Source: Kiritimatiellia bacterium
GTDB lineage: Bacteria > Verrucomicrobiota > Kiritimatiellia > RFP12 > UBA1067
Direction of reading: 5' to 3'
DNA: 53,198 bases
Assembly (NCBI GenBank): GCA_017406465.1
Contig: JAFQYM010000025.1
Location: 1 to 53,198, forward strand
Shown: positions 41,622 through 49,101 of the stretch, in pieces
Numbering within the stretch: position 1 is the first letter of the stretch
Layout: each line of letters begins with the position of its first letter
The notes under the pieces: model-generated
The model's database searches: none
Seen by the model: the letters and a program-made list of their open reading frames with translations, nothing else
Told to the model about the DNA's origin: nothing
Position numbers and translations under genes: made by a program

Positions 41622-44036
41622 CTAGTGCACAGGCGTCGTATCGAGCCGCGCTGAGTAGAAGCCCAGAACGTCGCGATGGTGCCAGCGCCATTTGAAAGGC
41701 GGATGAGCTGGCCACTGCCAGCTGTCGCCGAGGTAACTGCAGTCTTGGTGTATCTGTATCCACTTCGGGCACAGCCTAGGGTCGCCGTTCCATTCCGCAG
41801 ACGGAAGCCTGAGCGAAAAACGGCGGTCTTTTGGCTTCAAGTCGATGCGGCGGACCCATTCCGTGCCGCATAGGTCGTAAAGCCACAGCGTGACCGGCCC
41901 GTCGCCCTTCGCCTCCCCCTCCACGACAAGTGCGCCCTCGTCGTCGAGTCTGGCGGCAAACACAGGCGCCGCCTTTTCGAGCGGCGAGAGCGGATAGCCG
42001 CGGCCGGCCCGTATTTCATCCTCTATCTCGCGTATCCGCACAGCCGTCCTGCGAAGCGTCTCGACCCGCCACTCCAGTAATTCAGGCCAGTACAGATATG
42101 CCTCCGCCTCAGAATGATATCCAAGGCGCGGGTCATCGCGGCACAGCCGGGCCATTTTTTCGGAAACGGGAACCTGTCGCGACACGGCCGACTTCATCCT
42201 TGCGACCGCGGCGAGCGCCGCCGATGTGTCTCCGGCGCGGGAGAGGCAGACCGCATCGCGCCGTGCATGGTAGAATTCGAAGAAGTCACGACCTGCCGCA
42301 AAATGGCACTGCAGCGCTCTTACAAGACCTAGGTCGAGCATCCGCTCCCTGTTGTCGGCATACTTGCGCTCAAGGAAAGCAATGTCCTCCTCCACCGCGT
42401 CCACCGCAGCCGCCATCTTCTTAGCGAGCGACAGGGCATCCTGCAGGGAGAATTCCATAAGGCACTCGCCGACCATGTCGCCGCACGCCGGCTGATGGGG
42501 TATCCACGAATCGTTCATCGGGCGCATCTCGATTTCCGCACGCAGCGGCCACGCGACGCCCTGGTGGTACGGCCCGTAGTACTGCACCTTGTTGGACAGA
42601 GGGTAGTTCGCAAAGCCGTCGGAGCAGGCTTTCCATACCTTCGCCATCCGCGGGGCGTCGTCCTTCCATTCCAACTCCGCCAGACGAAGGAGAAACGCGT
42701 CTTCTCCGTCGCTGAAGTCGTCGAACGCGAGCATCCCAGCCGCACGGTTCATGACGCCTGGCGCCGCGCCGAAATACCAGCAGTACATTGCGTCCGTCAC
42801 GCCGAGCGCGCGCATGGCCCTGAACTTCCTGTAGAGAAGACCGGGGACGGGAAGGACTGGAATCGTCGCAATCTCGTGCGAGCACGAGACCTGTATTTTC
42901 GCCGACACGCGCCTGCCCGCCGCACAGGCACGCTCAGCAACGCGCGCGAATGCCGCGGAGGGGCCTGGGCACGATATCCAGTAGTCGCTGCCGAGACGCC
43001 ATGCGCCTTCTTGGAAGAGAAACGAGCCGTCCTCGAAGTTGCTCTGCTCTATGACGCCGTCCGGCGCAGTGGCAGCCGCCTCCGCCACCCACGCGGGGAG
43101 TTCCGGCTTCGGATGTCGGTAGACCCAGCTGACGACGACTCCGTCCGACCCGGCTGCGCGCATGCCACGGACCATGGGCCGCACGACGCGATGGTGCAGT
43201 TCGGCGAACGGCACATCGCGGCAGCGCGGACAAAGAAAGCGGTTCTCACTGAACCATGTCACGTCTGGTGCCATGCTTAGGCACGACGTCACCATCTCTC
43301 CGTGGGAAATGTTGATGATCCCGCCAAGCCCGGGCACCGCGGAGAAGACGTCGCGAACGACGTCCTCGATGTACTTCGCCACGCCCGGATGCGACGCGCA
43401 CATCGTGCCCATCAGGTCGTCGTAGGTGCAGCCAATCCAGTCAGGATGCTTGAGCGCCAGCGGGCTCTTTCTGAAATCCTGCTCGACCGGCTCAATGCAG
43501 AAGAGCCACACCTTGATGCCGTGCTTCGCGCACTTCTCGACAGTCTGCCTGAGCTTGGCGAGCCTGCGCTCCGCCCCCTCCGGCCAGCCGCCAGCAAGCT
43601 CCTTCGAGAAGTCAGCGAAGGATATGGTGATCCACAGGCCGTTGACCCCCTCGCGCGCAAGCGTGTCGAGATAGCCGTCTGGATAATAGTCGACGTCGTC
43701 CATCAATTCGTCGCGGTTGTGCGGCGGGCGCTTGATCGGGCCGAAGAAGCAGCGCGAGATACGGTTTGTGAGCCACGGAGTCCGACCCACCATCTCGCGC
43801 CGGAGGTCGAAGGCACAACCAGACTCACGCGAAAAGAACGCCGTGAGCCTTCCAAGGTCTACAGGCGGCTCCGGAGGCGGAGCGGGGACGGAATCCGGCA
43901 CAGGACCGTCGATCGCCTCGGCACCGCAGGCCTGCGCGGCAACCGACGCGAAGAGAGCGAACGCCGCCATGCGGAGAACCCCGCGCGGAAGACGGCTTTG
44001 GCAAAATAGCGCTAAAAGCGACACGCAGGATATCAT
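41622..44036 (-). CDS. large secreted glycosidase-like TIM-barrel protein
   Basis: Up to 804 residues. An export signal lies around residues 20-40 (MAAFALFASVAAQACG). The middle looks like a TIM barrel: GVNGLWITISFADFSKEL, CAKHGIKVWLFCIEP, GLGGIINISHGEM, GVVVSWVYRHPKPELP, and CxxC in FLCPRCRD. A helical region and a C-terminal beta domain follow. It resembles unassigned PVC and Bacteroidota glycosidases of the DUF4838/GH20-like kind; I cannot name a CAZy family. The ATG at 44036 overlaps a possible TATGAT -10, and a GTG at 44024 lies 7 nt after it, so a leaderless GTG start is possible. It faces the kinase gene tail to tail. Confidence 0.7.
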   Translation of the reverse strand: MISCVSLLALFCQSRLPRGVLRMAAFALFASVAAQACGAEAIDGPVPDSVPAPPPEPPVDLGRLTAFFSRESGCAFDLRREMVGRTPWLTNRISRCFFGPIKRPPHNRDELMDDVDYYPDGYLDTLAREGVNGLWITISFADFSKELAGGWPEGAERRLAKLRQTVEKCAKHGIKVWLFCIEPVEQDFRKSPLALKHPDWIGCTYDDLMGTMCASHPGVAKYIEDVVRDVFSAVPGLGGIINISHGEMVTSCLSMAPDVTWFSENRFLCPRCRDVPFAELHHRVVRPMVRGMRAAGSDGVVVSWVYRHPKPELPAWVAEAAATAPDGVIEQSNFEDGSFLFQEGAWRLGSDYWISCPGPSAAFARVAERACAAGRRVSAKIQVSCSHEIATIPVLPVPGLLYRKFRAMRALGVTDAMYCWYFGAAPGVMNRAAGMLAFDDFSDGEDAFLLRLAELEWKDDAPRMAKVWKACSDGFANYPLSNKVQYYGPYHQGVAWPLRAEIEMRPMNDSWIPHQPACGDMVGECLMEFSLQDALSLAKKMAAAVDAVEEDIAFLERKYADNRERMLDLGLVRALQCHFAAGRDFFEFYHARRDAVCLSRAGDTSAALAAVARMKSAVSRQVPVSEKMARLCRDDPRLGYHSEAEAYLYWPELLEWRVETLRRTAVRIREIEDEIRAGRGYPLSPLEKAAPVFAARLDDEGALVVEGEAKGDGPVTLWLYDLCGTEWVRRIDLKPKDRRFSLRLPSAEWNGDPRLCPKWIQIHQDCSYLGDSWQWPAHPPFKWRWHHRDVLGFYSARLDTTPVH

Positions 44037-44052
44037 ATAGGTCTGCCGTGCG

Positions 44053-45573
44053 CTACTGCGCCCCGTTGAAGAGCTGGTTCGTGGCGTAGTAGGGGTCCGA
44101 CGTGTAGCGGCAGGCGAGGCGGCGAAGACCAGCCTCGTCGCCCGGTGTCACCATGTGCGTCATATGGACCTCGCACGTGGCAAGCTCGCCTAGCTTTTCC
44201 ATGGCGAGCTGCGCGGCGGGGTTGGTCGTCGCGGATATCGCAAGCGCAATAAGGGCCTCGTCGAGGTTCAGGGACGTGTAGCCGCCCTTCAGGATGTCGT
44301 GCTTCATGTGCGAAATCGACTGAAGAATCGTCGGCGCGAGAAGCGGCAGCCTGTCGGGGATTCCCGCGAGCTTCTTGACGGCGTTGAGGATCACGGCCGA
44401 GCAGGCGTGCAGCTCGTCGGAGTTGCGTCCTGTGACTATCTCGCCTGTGTGAAGCTGCAGCGCAGCCGCCGAAACTATCTGCCCGCCGGCCTTGCCCTTG
44501 CCCTGCTGTCTCGCCGTCTCGGCCGCGCCGCGCGCGGCGAGCGCGACAAGCCTGTTCTCGGTCTTGAGGCCGAGGGAGTCCATCAGCATCTTCGCGCGCT
44601 CGAGCGAATCGACGTCCGTCGCACCCTCGATGTACAGGCACTGATAGCGCATGTAGCGGCGAATGACTTCCTGCTTCGACGCCTCCTGAACGACAGCGTC
44701 GTCGACTATGCCGAAGCCGATGCGGTTAACGCCCATGTCGGTCGGCGACTTGTAAGGGCATTCGCCGTTCGTCATCTTCTCCCATATCGCCTTGAGAAGC
44801 GGATACGCGTCGACGTCGCGGTTGTAGTTGACGGCTGTCTTTCCGTACGCGGCGAGGTGGTACGGATCGATCATGTTCTTGTCCTTGAGGTCGATTGTCG
44901 CAGCCTCGTACGCGATGTTGAGCGGATGGTGCAGCGGAAGGTTCCAGACGGGGAAGCTCTCGAACTTCGAATACCCGGCGAGACGCCCCTGGCGGTATTC
45001 GTGGTAGATCTGGTTGAGGCACGTCGCGAACTTGCCAGAGCCCGGCCCCGGAGCCGTGACGACGACAATCGGACGCTCGACGGGGATGAACGGGTTCTTG
45101 CCGTAGCCCTGGTCCGATACGACAGTGTCGACGTCGGCTGGATAGCCGAGGGTCTTGCCGTGGAAGTAGCACTTGACGCCGCGCGACTCGAGCTTCTGGC
45201 CGAACTGCTGGGCGGCGAGCTGCCCTTCATAGCGCGTCACGACGACGCCGCGCACCACAAGCCCGAGCGCGGAGAGGTCGTCGATGAGCTTAAGCGCGTC
45301 GTCGGCGTAGGAGATGCCGAAGTCGGCGCGCATCTTCTTGCGCTCGATGTCGCCGGCATAGATGCAGAGAATGACCTCCGCCTGGTCCTTGAGCGACTGG
45401 AGAAGCCGGAGCTTCACGTTGGGGTGGTAGCCGGGGAGGCACCTCGCGGCGTGGAAGTCGTTCATGAGCTTCCCGCCGAACTCGAGGTAGAGGCGGCCGT
45501 ACTTCCCGGCGCGGCGGCGAATCTCCTCGGACTGCTCTTTCAGGTACTTGTCGTTGTCGAAGCCGATCTTCAC
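44053..45573 (-). CDS. DUF1846 family protein
   Basis: 506 residues, the family length. The N-terminus MKIGFDNDKYLKEQSEEIRR and later GKLMNDFHAARCLPGYHPN, TAPGPGSGKFATCLNQIYHEY, and MGVNRIGFGIVDD are standard for DUF1846. The family is cytosolic, with an ATPase/kinase-like loop (APGPGSGK) and a phosphosugar- or nucleotide-binding look, but no established reaction. Its start overlaps the NifU-like stop by four bases, so the two are co-translated. Confidence 0.92.
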   Translation of the reverse strand: MKIGFDNDKYLKEQSEEIRRRAGKYGRLYLEFGGKLMNDFHAARCLPGYHPNVKLRLLQSLKDQAEVILCIYAGDIERKKMRADFGISYADDALKLIDDLSALGLVVRGVVVTRYEGQLAAQQFGQKLESRGVKCYFHGKTLGYPADVDTVVSDQGYGKNPFIPVERPIVVVTAPGPGSGKFATCLNQIYHEYRQGRLAGYSKFESFPVWNLPLHHPLNIAYEAATIDLKDKNMIDPYHLAAYGKTAVNYNRDVDAYPLLKAIWEKMTNGECPYKSPTDMGVNRIGFGIVDDAVVQEASKQEVIRRYMRYQCLYIEGATDVDSLERAKMLMDSLGLKTENRLVALAARGAAETARQQGKGKAGGQIVSAAALQLHTGEIVTGRNSDELHACSAVILNAVKKLAGIPDRLPLLAPTILQSISHMKHDILKGGYTSLNLDEALIALAISATTNPAAQLAMEKLGELATCEVHMTHMVTPGDEAGLRRLACRYTSDPYYATNQLFNGAQ

Positions 45574-46142
45574 TTTGCGCCTCCGTGGATTTCGTCGAGA
45601 ATCGCCTGGATCTTGCCCTTGCAGCGCCCGCAGCCGCCGCCGGCCTTAGTGTAGTTCGTGACTTCCTCGACCGTGGTGAGCTGGTTCTCGGTTATCACGC
45701 GGCGAACCTCGTTCTCGGAGACGTTGTAACACGTGCAAAGAACGGTGTCCTCAAGGTTGCGGTCGGTGTTCTTGCCGGTCTCGAAGTTCTTGATCGCCGC
45801 CTCCATCGCCTCGCGGCCCATGACGGAGCAGTGCATCTTCTGTGGAGGAAGCCCGCCGAGATAGTCGGCTATCTGCTGGTTCGTGATCTTCTTCGCCTCG
45901 TCGAGCGTCTTTCCGATCACCATCTCTGTGAGCGCCGACGAGCTTGCAATCGCGCTCGCGCACCCGAAGGTCTGGAACTTCGCCTCCGCGATCTTCCCGT
46001 CGGGCCCGAGCTTGAACTGGAACTGGAGGGCGTCTCCGCAAGCAAGCGACCCAACTGTCGCCGTTCCATCAGGGTTGTCGATCTTGCCCACGTTCCGGGG
46101 GTTCCGGAAGTGGTCCATCATCTTCTCAGAGTAATTCCACAT
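45570..46142 (-). CDS. NifU/IscU-type Fe-S scaffold with BFD-like [2Fe-2S] domain
   Basis: 190 residues. Residues 1-125 form the IscU-like scaffold (MWNYSEKMMDHFRNPRNVG, VGSLACGDALQF, FGCASAIASSSALTE, PPQKMHCSVMG), with three conserved Cys. Residues 135-185 form a bacterioferritin-associated-ferredoxin-like domain (VLCTCYNVSENEVRRVI, GGGCGRCKGKI) with four Cys. The C-terminal Nfu domain of full NifU is missing. No nifS or iscS is adjacent. The start is fixed by the canonical MWxYSEK opening, although no Shine-Dalgarno sequence is close. The promoter is at 46188-46193, giving about 38 nt of leader. Confidence 0.92.
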   Translation of the reverse strand: MWNYSEKMMDHFRNPRNVGKIDNPDGTATVGSLACGDALQFQFKLGPDGKIAEAKFQTFGCASAIASSSALTEMVIGKTLDEAKKITNQQIADYLGGLPPQKMHCSVMGREAMEAAIKNFETGKNTDRNLEDTVLCTCYNVSENEVRRVITENQLTTVEEVTNYTKAGGGCGRCKGKIQAILDEIHGGAK

Positions 46143-46187
46143 CGCCGTTCGACTTTCGTAAAGATTGCTGTCCTTGAACGGAACATT

Positions 46188-46193
46188 ATTATA
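46188..46193 (-). promoter_or_regulatory. extended -10 TGGTATAAT of the nifU-like gene
   Basis: The minus strand reads GAATTTGGTATAAT 45 nt before the NifU-like ATG. It is the fourth copy of the same TTTGGTATAAT motif (with dapA, pyrB and manA). Confidence 0.75.
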
Positions 46194-46221
46194 CCAAATT
46201 CCCGACGCTCATGGTAGCCAC

Positions 46222-47526
46222 TCAAAGCGACTCCGCAAGCTTCTTTATGCGCCGCGAAGTGCGCACCGCGCAGAACTGCTTGCCGCACATCGAGCAGTGG
46301 TCGTCAGAGTGCGCCTCGTCCGTGAACGCGCGCGTCCTGAGCCAGCGCTCCCTCGCCCGCTTCGGGTCGAGGCAGAGCGCGAACTGTCGGTCCCAGTCGA
46401 ACGCCGCGCGCGCATCCGCCATCGCGTCGTCGCGGTCTCGCGCACCCGGGAGATGGCGCGCGACGTCGCCTGCGTGCGCGGCGATCTTGTAGGCGATGCA
46501 GCCCTGGTGCACTTCCTCTGCGTCGGGAAGCCCGAGATGCTCCGCGGGCGTCACGTAGCAGAGGAGCGACGCGCCGTAGGTCGCGGCCGCAGTCGCGCCG
46601 ATCGCGGAAACGATGTGGTCGTAGCCGGGCGCGATGTCGGTCGTCACCGGACCGAGCACATAGAACGGCGCCTTCTTGCAGACTTCCTGCTGACGCTCCA
46701 TGTTCATCCGGATCTGGTCGAAGGGAACGTGCCCCGGACCTTCCACCATCGTCTGCACGCCGCGCGCTCGGCAGCGCTCCACGAGCTCGCCAAGGACGTC
46801 CAGCTCGCCGAACTGCGCGGCGTCAGAGGCGTCCGCAAGGCAGCCGGGCCTAAGTCCGTCGCCGAGCGACACGGTTACGTCGTGCTCCGCGAGGATGTCC
46901 ATCACTTCGTCCCAGTGCGTGTAGAGCGGATTCTCCGCCTTGTTCTCCATCATCCACTCCGCCATGATCGCGCCGCCGCGGGAGACGATTCCCATCTTGC
47001 GCTTCATCGCGTTCGGGATGTGCCTGAGGAGAAGCCCAGCGTGGAGCGTCATGAAGTCGACGCCCTGCTCGGCCTGGCGGCGAATTACGCCGATAAGGAA
47101 CTTGGGGTCCATCTTCGGAATGTCGCCGAGAAGAGAAATCGTCTCGTAGATCGGCACGGTGCCAAGCGGCTTAGGCGAGGCGTCGAGCATTCCCTGGCGG
47201 ATGCCCGCGATCTCGTCCTCGGTCGACGCGACAGAAAGGTCCATCACGAAGTCCGCGCCTGCGTCGAGCGCGACTTTTAGCTTCTCGAGCTCATCGCCCT
47301 TCCCGGAATGCGTCACGCTGCGTCCGAGATTCGCGTTGATCTTCGTCGTGAACATCCTGCCGACGCCGACGGGCTGGCAGTTTTTGTGGGCGGGGTTGAG
47401 CGGGATCACCGCCTCGCCCGACGCAACCGCCGCGCGAACCGCCTCTGCGTCAAGCCCCTCGTCCTTTGCAACCTGCTTCATAGCATCGGTCACAATGCCC
47501 TTCCGGGCCGCTTCCAACTGCGTCAT
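46222..47526 (-). CDS. thiC: phosphomethylpyrimidine synthase
   Basis: 434 residues, the shorter anaerobe-type ThiC. This radical-SAM-like enzyme turns aminoimidazole ribotide into HMP-phosphate for thiamine. Motifs: TKINANLGRSVTHSG, MDLSVASTEDEIAGIR, GTVPIYETISLLGDI, FMTLHAGLLLRHIP, EGPGHVPFDQI, GPVTTDIAPGYDHIVSAIG and the C-terminal [4Fe-4S] site in DDHCSMCGKQFC. AAAGGAG precedes the ATG. It lies 37 nt after thiH, and a repeat fills that gap. No TPP riboswitch is seen. Confidence 0.96.
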   Translation of the reverse strand: MTQLEAARKGIVTDAMKQVAKDEGLDAEAVRAAVASGEAVIPLNPAHKNCQPVGVGRMFTTKINANLGRSVTHSGKGDELEKLKVALDAGADFVMDLSVASTEDEIAGIRQGMLDASPKPLGTVPIYETISLLGDIPKMDPKFLIGVIRRQAEQGVDFMTLHAGLLLRHIPNAMKRKMGIVSRGGAIMAEWMMENKAENPLYTHWDEVMDILAEHDVTVSLGDGLRPGCLADASDAAQFGELDVLGELVERCRARGVQTMVEGPGHVPFDQIRMNMERQQEVCKKAPFYVLGPVTTDIAPGYDHIVSAIGATAAATYGASLLCYVTPAEHLGLPDAEEVHQGCIAYKIAAHAGDVARHLPGARDRDDAMADARAAFDWDRQFALCLDPKRARERWLRTRAFTDEAHSDDHCSMCGKQFCAVRTSRRIKKLAESL

Positions 47527-47537
47527 GCTTTTCTCCT

Positions 47538-47566
47538 TTAAACTTTCAACTTCGAACTTTCAACTA
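47538..47566. repeat. AGTTGAAAGTT-type repeat between thiH and thiC
   Basis: On the minus strand: AGTTGAAAGTTCGAAGTTGA followed by AAGTTTAAA. It covers the thiH stop codon and most of the gap before the thiC ribosome binding site. It belongs to the family seen at 2171-2205 and 7451-7490. Confidence 0.55.
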
Positions 47567-48676
47567 TATCCTGTTGTCCCAGTTCTTGAAGACGACTTCC
47601 TGGCCGTTCGCCTTGATAGCGGCATAGACTTCCTTCGGTGCGCGCCTGTCAGTAAGCGTGAACTGCGCGACGTCCGCCGCGTGCTCCTTCTCGAGGACGG
47701 CATATCCGCCGGGCGTCACGCGCGAGCCGGCGCTCATGTTGTCCGCCGCGACCTGCACGATATAGTCGCGGAACTTCGGCGCCTCGCGCGTGGAGACCGT
47801 CATGCAGCACTGCGGGAAGACGATGCGAAACGCGAGCATCATGAGATCGACATCGCGCTCGTCGACTTCGCACGGCGGCACGAAACCGCCCTCGACGCGG
47901 CAGAAGCGCGGGAACGCGAACTGCACCTTCGACTCGTAGCACTCCTTCATGAGGTAGAGCGCATGCGCGGCGAGCGATGCGGCCTCGCGGCGCCACGGCG
48001 TGAGGCCGAGGAGGAACGCGCAGCCGAGGATGCGGAAGCCCGCCTTCCCGGCGCGGAGCTGCGTCCAGAGACGCCACTCGTAGTTCGACTTCGGCCCCGC
48101 CGGATGGAAGTACTTGTACTGCTCCTGGTCGTACGTCTCCTGGAAGCACGTAAGCGACTCGAAGCCCGCCTCGAACATCGCGCGGTAGCCTTCCTCGCTC
48201 TGCGGCGCGACCTCCAGGGAGAGGTTCGAGAACATCGGCTTCAGGAGCCGCGCGACGTCGCAGAAGTGCTCGACGGAATTGACCTTCGGGTCCTCTCCCG
48301 CGACGATGAGGAGGTTGTCGATTCCGCTCGCGCGAATCGCCTCCGCCTCGAGGCGGATCTCGTCCAGCGTCAGGTTGCGCCTCACGGTGCCAGTGTGCTC
48401 GCGCCTAAAGTCGCAGTATCGGCAGTGGTTGACGCACGTGTTGCCGATGTAGAGCGGAGCGTAGACGCTCACCGTCTTGCCGTAGTACTTGATCCGCGCG
48501 AGACGGGCCTTGCGGCGCATCTCGTCCATGAACGGATACGCCGCCGGAGAGACGAGGTTCAGCAAATCGAACCAGTCGTGGCGGTCCTTCGCAAGCGAGG
48601 CCCTCACCATCTCCGGCGTCACCTTCGCATAGTATTCATCGACCTCCTCGGCCGTGTATTTCAGCAGTGGAAACAT
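47564..48676 (-). CDS. thiH: 2-iminoacetate synthase (tyrosine lyase)
   Basis: 370 residues from ATG 48676. ThiH cleaves tyrosine to dehydroglycine for the thiazole of thiamine. The radical-SAM cluster motif is NTCVNHCRYCDF (CxxxCxxC), followed by LTLDEIRLEAEAI, ILIVAGEDPK-like VAGEDPKVNSVEH, CFQETYDQEQY and SVSTREAP-like TVSTREAPKFRD. The longer frame begins at a TTG at 48694 with no added homology. The tag fragment's end lies just upstream and contains its promoter. It forms a thiH-thiC pair; thiG, thiS and thiF are not in the window. Confidence 0.93.
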   Translation of the reverse strand: MFPLLKYTAEEVDEYYAKVTPEMVRASLAKDRHDWFDLLNLVSPAAYPFMDEMRRKARLARIKYYGKTVSVYAPLYIGNTCVNHCRYCDFRREHTGTVRRNLTLDEIRLEAEAIRASGIDNLLIVAGEDPKVNSVEHFCDVARLLKPMFSNLSLEVAPQSEEGYRAMFEAGFESLTCFQETYDQEQYKYFHPAGPKSNYEWRLWTQLRAGKAGFRILGCAFLLGLTPWRREAASLAAHALYLMKECYESKVQFAFPRFCRVEGGFVPPCEVDERDVDLMMLAFRIVFPQCCMTVSTREAPKFRDYIVQVAADNMSAGSRVTPGGYAVLEKEHAADVAQFTLTDRRAPKEVYAAIKANGQEVVFKNWDNRI

Positions 48677-48690
48677 ATCAATTATCCCCG

Positions 48691-49053
48691 TCAAATGGAC
48701 AGCAAATCTTCCTTCGGTCCGTTGAGTTCCATTGTGTTCATTCTTCTTTTGTTTCCGATGTCAGTATTATACCATTTATTCCGCCCCCAGCGCGCGGGCA
48801 CGGCGAGGATGCGCGCGATGTCGCGCTCGCCGTAGCGTGCGATCTTCTCGAAGTCGAACCGCTCGAAGGCGACACGGAACGCCGCACGCTTCTGGATGAT
48901 CGTGTCCCAGCTAAGGCCGCACTGCAGCACCTCGTACATCAGGTACTCGAAGAGCCTGCGGTCGTTTCGGCACGGCGTCCCCCACTCCTTGTCGTGGTAC
49001 GCACGCTCAAGGTCGTTCAGCTCGAAGTATGGACAGAGGAATTTCTTTTTCAT
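48691..49053 (-). pseudogene. tag: truncated DNA-3-methyladenine glycosylase I
   Basis: 120 residues open, but only the first 90 match Tag: FLCPYFELNDLERAYHDKEWGTP, NDRRLFEYLMYEVLQCGLSWDTIIQKRAAFRVAFERFDFEKIARYGERDIARILA. Full Tag is about 185-195 residues. The C-terminal half, with the zinc-binding His and Cys and the base-pocket residues, is missing. The remaining frame (RWGRNKWYNTDIGN) is a translation of the thiH promoter region. It is almost certainly non-functional. It starts 16 nt from the left 30-bp repeat next to uvrA. Confidence 0.8.
48766..48771 (-). promoter_or_regulatory. extended -10 TGGTATAAT of thiH-thiC
   Basis: The minus strand reads AAATGGTATAAT, 90 nt before the thiH ATG and inside the tail of the tag remnant. 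The roughly 83-nt leader has none of the conserved TPP-riboswitch boxes (no CTGAGA). Confidence 0.65.
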
Positions 49054-49068
49054 GGTCTTATGTTTCTT

Positions 49069-49098
49069 TTAGCCGCAAAGAACGCAAAAGACGCAAAG
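49069..49098. repeat. GCCGCAAAGAACG repeat, left copy flanking uvrA
   Basis: TTAGCCGCAAAGAACGCAAA then AGACGCAAAG. It equals the inverse of 51682-51711 at 29 of 30 positions. It ends 3 nt before the uvrA stop codon. The unit CGCAAAGAA repeats with a 9-10 nt period. Confidence 0.85.
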
Positions 49099-49101
49099 CT
49101 C

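Noticed and set aside
48672..48771. TPP riboswitch upstream of thiH-thiC
   Set aside because: The roughly 83-nt leader lacks the CTGAGA and other conserved boxes, and is partly the tag remnant. The thiH-thiC gap is only 37 nt and filled by a repeat.
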